Shown piece after piece: positions 61,401 through 64,000 of a stretch of DNA of 64,000 nt. How positions within the stretch are numbered: the stretch's first letter is position 1; each line of letters starts with the position of its first letter. Below the pieces are notes generated by a model. The model had not been told where the DNA came from. It ran no database searches and saw only the letters and a list, made by a program, of their open reading frames with translations. The position numbers and the translations under genes are program-made. Source of the stretch: CALVGQ01 sp964369385. Its GTDB lineage: Bacteria > Bacillota_I > Bacilli_A > Erysipelotrichales > Erysipelotrichaceae. The stretch is from assembly GCA_964369385.1 (NCBI GenBank), contig CAYJEY010000005.1, forward strand, positions 1-64,000. The letters are read 5' to 3'.

Positions 61401-61799
61401 TTTGTTTCTCCGCGTTATCAATGAACTTTAATGTAAAGTACCACATGACTGTAAGTAAAGGTATTACGCTAATTGAATTACCCCTCTCATAATTGAATTG
61501 GTTGTGATCATTCCTACGAGTCCAAGTGGTGTAGTTCCTGGAAGTTGCAGTCCATTTGCAAAAAATACTAACCCTATTGCCATCGTTCCCCAGATAACTG
61601 ATGTTGTTATAATCGGTGTTAAAATAAGTGGTACAAGAGTAAGCGGATTTAATACTAATGGAAATCCAAACATGAGTGGCTCATAAATATTGAATAGTCC
61701 CGGAACCAATGCTAGTTTTCCTAGTTCGTTTCAATCTTTAAGTTTCTTATAAAAGTATATCGCTAGTAACATCGACACCGCAATCCATCCCCCTATTGT
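61381..61799 (-). pseudogene. Remnant of a PTS EIIC gene, lactose/cellobiose family
   Basis: The C-terminal third of a CelB/LacE-type EIIC survives. It starts with IGGWIAVSMLLAIYFYKKL, meets an in-frame TGA at 61731-61733, then reads on through LGKLALVPGLFNIYEPLMFG (the conserved EIIC sugar-site segment) to a premature TAA at 61464. A one-base shift restores homologous sequence (ISVIPLLTVMWYFTLKF...) to a stop at 61381-61383. The N-terminal two thirds are missing; just upstream of 61799 only AT-rich sequence and the atp terminator follow. The gene is dead by deletion, nonsense and frameshift. Confidence 0.88.
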
Positions 61800-61892
61800 T
61801 TAGATCTTCATTATTTAACTAACTACATTATATACATTAGTTTTATTAATTAATTTATTTGCCGTTTTACTACGGCAATCTATATTCACATA

Positions 61893-61926
61893 AAAAGTAG
61901 TGACCTCTAAAGAAATCACTACTTTT
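61893..61926 (-). terminator. atp operon terminator
   Basis: AAAAGTAGTGA (61893-61903) pairs with TCACTACTTTT (61916-61926); on the minus strand a T tract follows. It lies right after atpC and ends the ATP synthase operon. The stretch 61800-61892 shows no gene. Confidence 0.9.
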
Positions 61927-61929
61927 ATT

Positions 61930-62313
61930 TTATTTATTTAATCGATTAATTGCACGCTTTAGTGCTGCTTCTGCTCTTGCAATATCAAGATCACTACGGT
62001 GTTCTTTGATTCTCTCTTGAGCTCTTTTCATTGCTTCTGTTGCACGATTAACATCAATGTCTTTGATATTTTCAATCGCTTGCACAAGCAGTGTTGCAAC
62101 ATCATCTGCAAAATAAATCATTCCGCCTGATACTGCATAAACTTCTCTTCCCTCTGGTTCATCAATTGACATATGAGCTACTTGAAGCATACTTACAATC
62201 GGCATATGCTTAGGTAATATCCCCATTTGTCCTGATGTCGTCACCACATTGAGTAATTTTGCATCACACTCTTTATATACACCAGTAGGTGTAATGATTC
62301 GGCATCGGATCAT
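61930..62313 (-). CDS. atpC: ATP synthase F1 epsilon subunit
   Basis: A 127-residue rotor-stalk subunit that couples and inhibits F1. It has the beta-sandwich segments SGQMGILPKHMPIVSML and YAVSGGMIYFADDVATLLV and the C-terminal helical hairpin. Its ATG overlaps the atpD stop (TAATG). Last gene of the atp operon, as usual. Confidence 0.95.
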   Translation of the reverse strand: MIRCRIITPTGVYKECDAKLLNVVTTSGQMGILPKHMPIVSMLQVAHMSIDEPEGREVYAVSGGMIYFADDVATLLVQAIENIKDIDVNRATEAMKRAQERIKEHRSDLDIARAEAALKRAINRLNK

Positions 62314-63719
62314 TATTTTGCCTCTAAAGCATCCGCTTTAGCTTGCGCTTCTTCAATCGTTCCTACAAACATAAATGCCTGCTCAGGAAGATGATCATAT
62401 TTCCCATCCAACAATTCTTTAAAACTACGAATTGTTTCATTTAATGGTACATAGCGACCTTTGATTCCAGAGAATTGTTCTGCAACGTTAAATGGTTGCG
62501 ATAAGAAGTTACGTGCACGACGTGCTCTAGCCACGACTTTTTTATCTTCATCAGATAACTCATCCATCCCAAGTATTGCGATAATATCTTGTAGTTCTTT
62601 ATAACGTTGAAGAAGAGCTTGTACACCACGCGCAACTTCATAATGGTCATTCCCAACCACAAGTGGGTCAAGCATACGACTACTTGAATCTAGTGGATCT
62701 ACCGCTGGATAAATTCCTAAGGCTGCAATTCCACGATCCAATACTGTTTTTGCATCTAAATGTGTAAACGTTGTCGCTGGAGCCGGGTCAGTTAAGTCAT
62801 CAGCAGGTACATAAATTGCTTGAACTGATGTAATTGATCCATTTTTTGTCGATGTGATACGCTCTTGTAACTGTCCCATCTCAGTAGCCAAAGTAGGTTG
62901 GTATCCAGCAGCACTAGGCATACGCCCAAGTAGTGCAGATACTTCAGATCCCGCTTGTGTAAAACGGAAGATATTGTCGATAAACAATAATACGTCTGCA
63001 TTCATGTCATCACGATAATGTTCTGCCATCGTAAGACCTGTTAATGCTACACGCATACGAGCTCCTGGAGATTCATTCATCTGTCCATACACAAGTACTG
63101 TTTTATCGATTACCCCTGATTCAGTCATTTCATGATACATATCATTTCCTTCACGTGTACGCTCACCAACACCAGCTACTACAGACATTCCACCATGCTC
63201 TTTTGCAATATTATGAATAAGCTCTTGCATAAGTACAGTTTTCCCTACACCTGCTCCACCAAATAATCCAATTTTACCACCACGTGCATATGGGCAAAGT
63301 AAGTCGATTACTTTTATCCCTGTTTCAAGAATCTCTGCTGTTGTCTGTTGTTGATCAAATGATGGTGCTGCACGATGAATTGGCATACGTTTAACTGATG
63401 GATCGATTTCACCTTTTCCATCAATTGTTTCTCCCAATACATTAAAGATACGCCCCAACACTTCAGTTCCTACTGGAACACTGATTGCTGCTTGTGTATC
63501 TGTACATTCCATACCGCGCACAAGTCCATCTGTTGATCCCATTGAGATGCAACGAACACAGTCATCACCAATATGTTGTGCTACTTCGACAGTGAGAATT
63601 TCGTTATTTCCTTTATCGATTTTAATTGCTGAATTCAATAAAGGTAAACTATTTTCATCAAAGCGAATATCTACTACAGGACCAATGACCTGTATAATTT
63701 TACCTTTTTTGTTTGCCAT
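62313..63719 (-). CDS. atpD: ATP synthase F1 beta subunit
   Basis: Catalytic subunit of F1, 468 residues. Walker A GGAGVGKTV, the catalytic Glu in GERTREGND, Walker B ADVLLFIDNIFRF and the DELSDEDK equivalent of DELSEED are all present. I start it at 63719 (MANKKGK) because AAGGAAGGA lies just upstream; an in-frame ATG at 63749 would lie inside the ribosome-site region and overlap atpG. Confidence 0.97.
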   Translation of the reverse strand: MANKKGKIIQVIGPVVDIRFDENSLPLLNSAIKIDKGNNEILTVEVAQHIGDDCVRCISMGSTDGLVRGMECTDTQAAISVPVGTEVLGRIFNVLGETIDGKGEIDPSVKRMPIHRAAPSFDQQQTTAEILETGIKVIDLLCPYARGGKIGLFGGAGVGKTVLMQELIHNIAKEHGGMSVVAGVGERTREGNDMYHEMTESGVIDKTVLVYGQMNESPGARMRVALTGLTMAEHYRDDMNADVLLFIDNIFRFTQAGSEVSALLGRMPSAAGYQPTLATEMGQLQERITSTKNGSITSVQAIYVPADDLTDPAPATTFTHLDAKTVLDRGIAALGIYPAVDPLDSSSRMLDPLVVGNDHYEVARGVQALLQRYKELQDIIAILGMDELSDEDKKVVARARRARNFLSQPFNVAEQFSGIKGRYVPLNETIRSFKELLDGKYDHLPEQAFMFVGTIEEAQAKADALEAK

Positions 63720-63732
63720 AGTTTGTCCTTCC

Positions 63733-64000
63733 TTACAATGAGTCCGCACCTGCTACAATTTCTGCAATTTCTTGCGTGATCGCAGCTTGACGCGCCTGAT
63801 TGTATTGCAATACTAATTTTTCTGTTAACTCTTCTGCATTTTCATTTGCATTTTCCATTGCTACACGACGACTTGCTTGTTCCGCCGTTTTTGTTTGCAA
63901 TGAAATACTATACAACTGACTTCTTACAGCGAGTGGTATGAGCTCATTCAAAATCTCATCTGCACTTGGCTCAAATAGTGTTTCCACCATATTTTCCTCG
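63733..64000 (-). CDS. atpG: ATP synthase F1 gamma subunit, C-terminal part (runs off the window)
   Basis: The last 88 or so codons of the gamma subunit, the central rotor shaft. The sequence FEPSADEILNELIPLAV and the terminal helix with QARQAAITQEIAEIVAGA are characteristic. The reading frame is open to the window end at 64000. It precedes atpD by 13 bp. Confidence 0.95.
   Translation of the reverse strand, partial: EENMVETLFEPSADEILNELIPLAVRSQLYSISLQTKTAEQASRRVAMENANENAEELTEKLVLQYNQARQAAITQEIAEIVAGADSL

Noticed and set aside
1..64000. CRISPR arrays, tRNA or rRNA genes, insertion sequences, prophage
   Set aside because: Searched by eye on both strands; no regularly spaced repeats, clover-leaf sequences, transposase or integrase motifs were found.

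Overview
The window comes from a low-GC, Gram-positive (Firmicutes/Bacillota) chromosome, most likely an anaerobic, fermentative gut-type bacterium. The evidence is the rpsL-rpsG-fusA-tuf order at the left end, the F1 ATPase genes at the right end, Shine-Dalgarno-led genes with strong rho-independent terminators, a T-box leader, cre-like sites, several PTS operons, lipoproteins with Firmicutes lipoboxes, and oxygen-sensitive enzymes (glycyl radical enzyme, corrinoid proteins, Feo iron uptake). An Erysipelotrichia-like lineage is my guess from the style of the surface proteins; I cannot prove it here. I saw no rRNA, tRNA, CRISPR array, transposase, integrase or phage gene.

Layout, left to right. 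1-3.3 kb: str operon (tuf start, fusA, rpsG, rpsL, all minus) with a clear promoter. 3.5-6.2 kb: two paralogous repeat lipoproteins. 6.2-15.4 kb: dipeptidase, DUF3795 protein, a 1950-residue surface protein with its own promoter, a 47-residue Cys-rich protein, a membrane-tethered hydrolase and a small membrane protein. 15.4-21.5 kb: ascorbate-family PTS (EIIA-EIIC-EIIB), a two-piece transketolase and their PRD regulator. 21.7-26.6 kb: acetyltransferase, diguanylate cyclase, exonuclease III and Xaa-Pro aminopeptidase. 26.7-29.6 kb: copper module (CopA with a fused CopZ-like domain, CsoR, CsoR-type operator) and a 29-residue Prli42-like membrane peptide. 29.8-37.0 kb: corrinoid methyl-transfer cluster (two UroD-fold proteins, one fused to a thioredoxin-like domain, a corrinoid protein, a reductive activator, DUF1638, a CobW GTPase and an AraC regulator). 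37.2-40.2 kb: feoAB and a HAD phosphatase. 40.2-41.9 kb: tryptophan T-box and stand-alone trpB. 41.9-43.8 kb: exported FMN/FAD reductase lipoprotein.

43.9-57.9 kb is the most interesting region. It holds a two-transcript catabolic island with a glycyl radical enzyme and its activase, an Fe-dependent alcohol dehydrogenase, a CoA-acylating aldehyde dehydrogenase, a SucCD-like ADP-forming CoA ligase, a TauE/SafE exporter and two SLC13-type anion transporters. A LuxR-type regulator and a DsbA-like protein are encoded upstream. The gene set fits anaerobic disproportionation of an anionic diol, best guess 2,3-dihydroxypropane-1-sulfonate (dehydration to an aldehyde, then half reduced to an alcohol and half oxidised through a CoA thioester to give ATP). 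Isethionate and sulfoacetate pathways use the same enzyme families and remain alternatives. A shared upstream motif ties the two transcripts together, and cre-like sites suggest carbon catabolite control.

57.9-64 kb: aspA overlapping an orphan pilin-like gene, a decayed cellobiose/lactose-type PTS locus (intact EIIB, an ADP-ribosylglycohydrolase-family protein, broken EIIC), then atpC, atpD and part of atpG.
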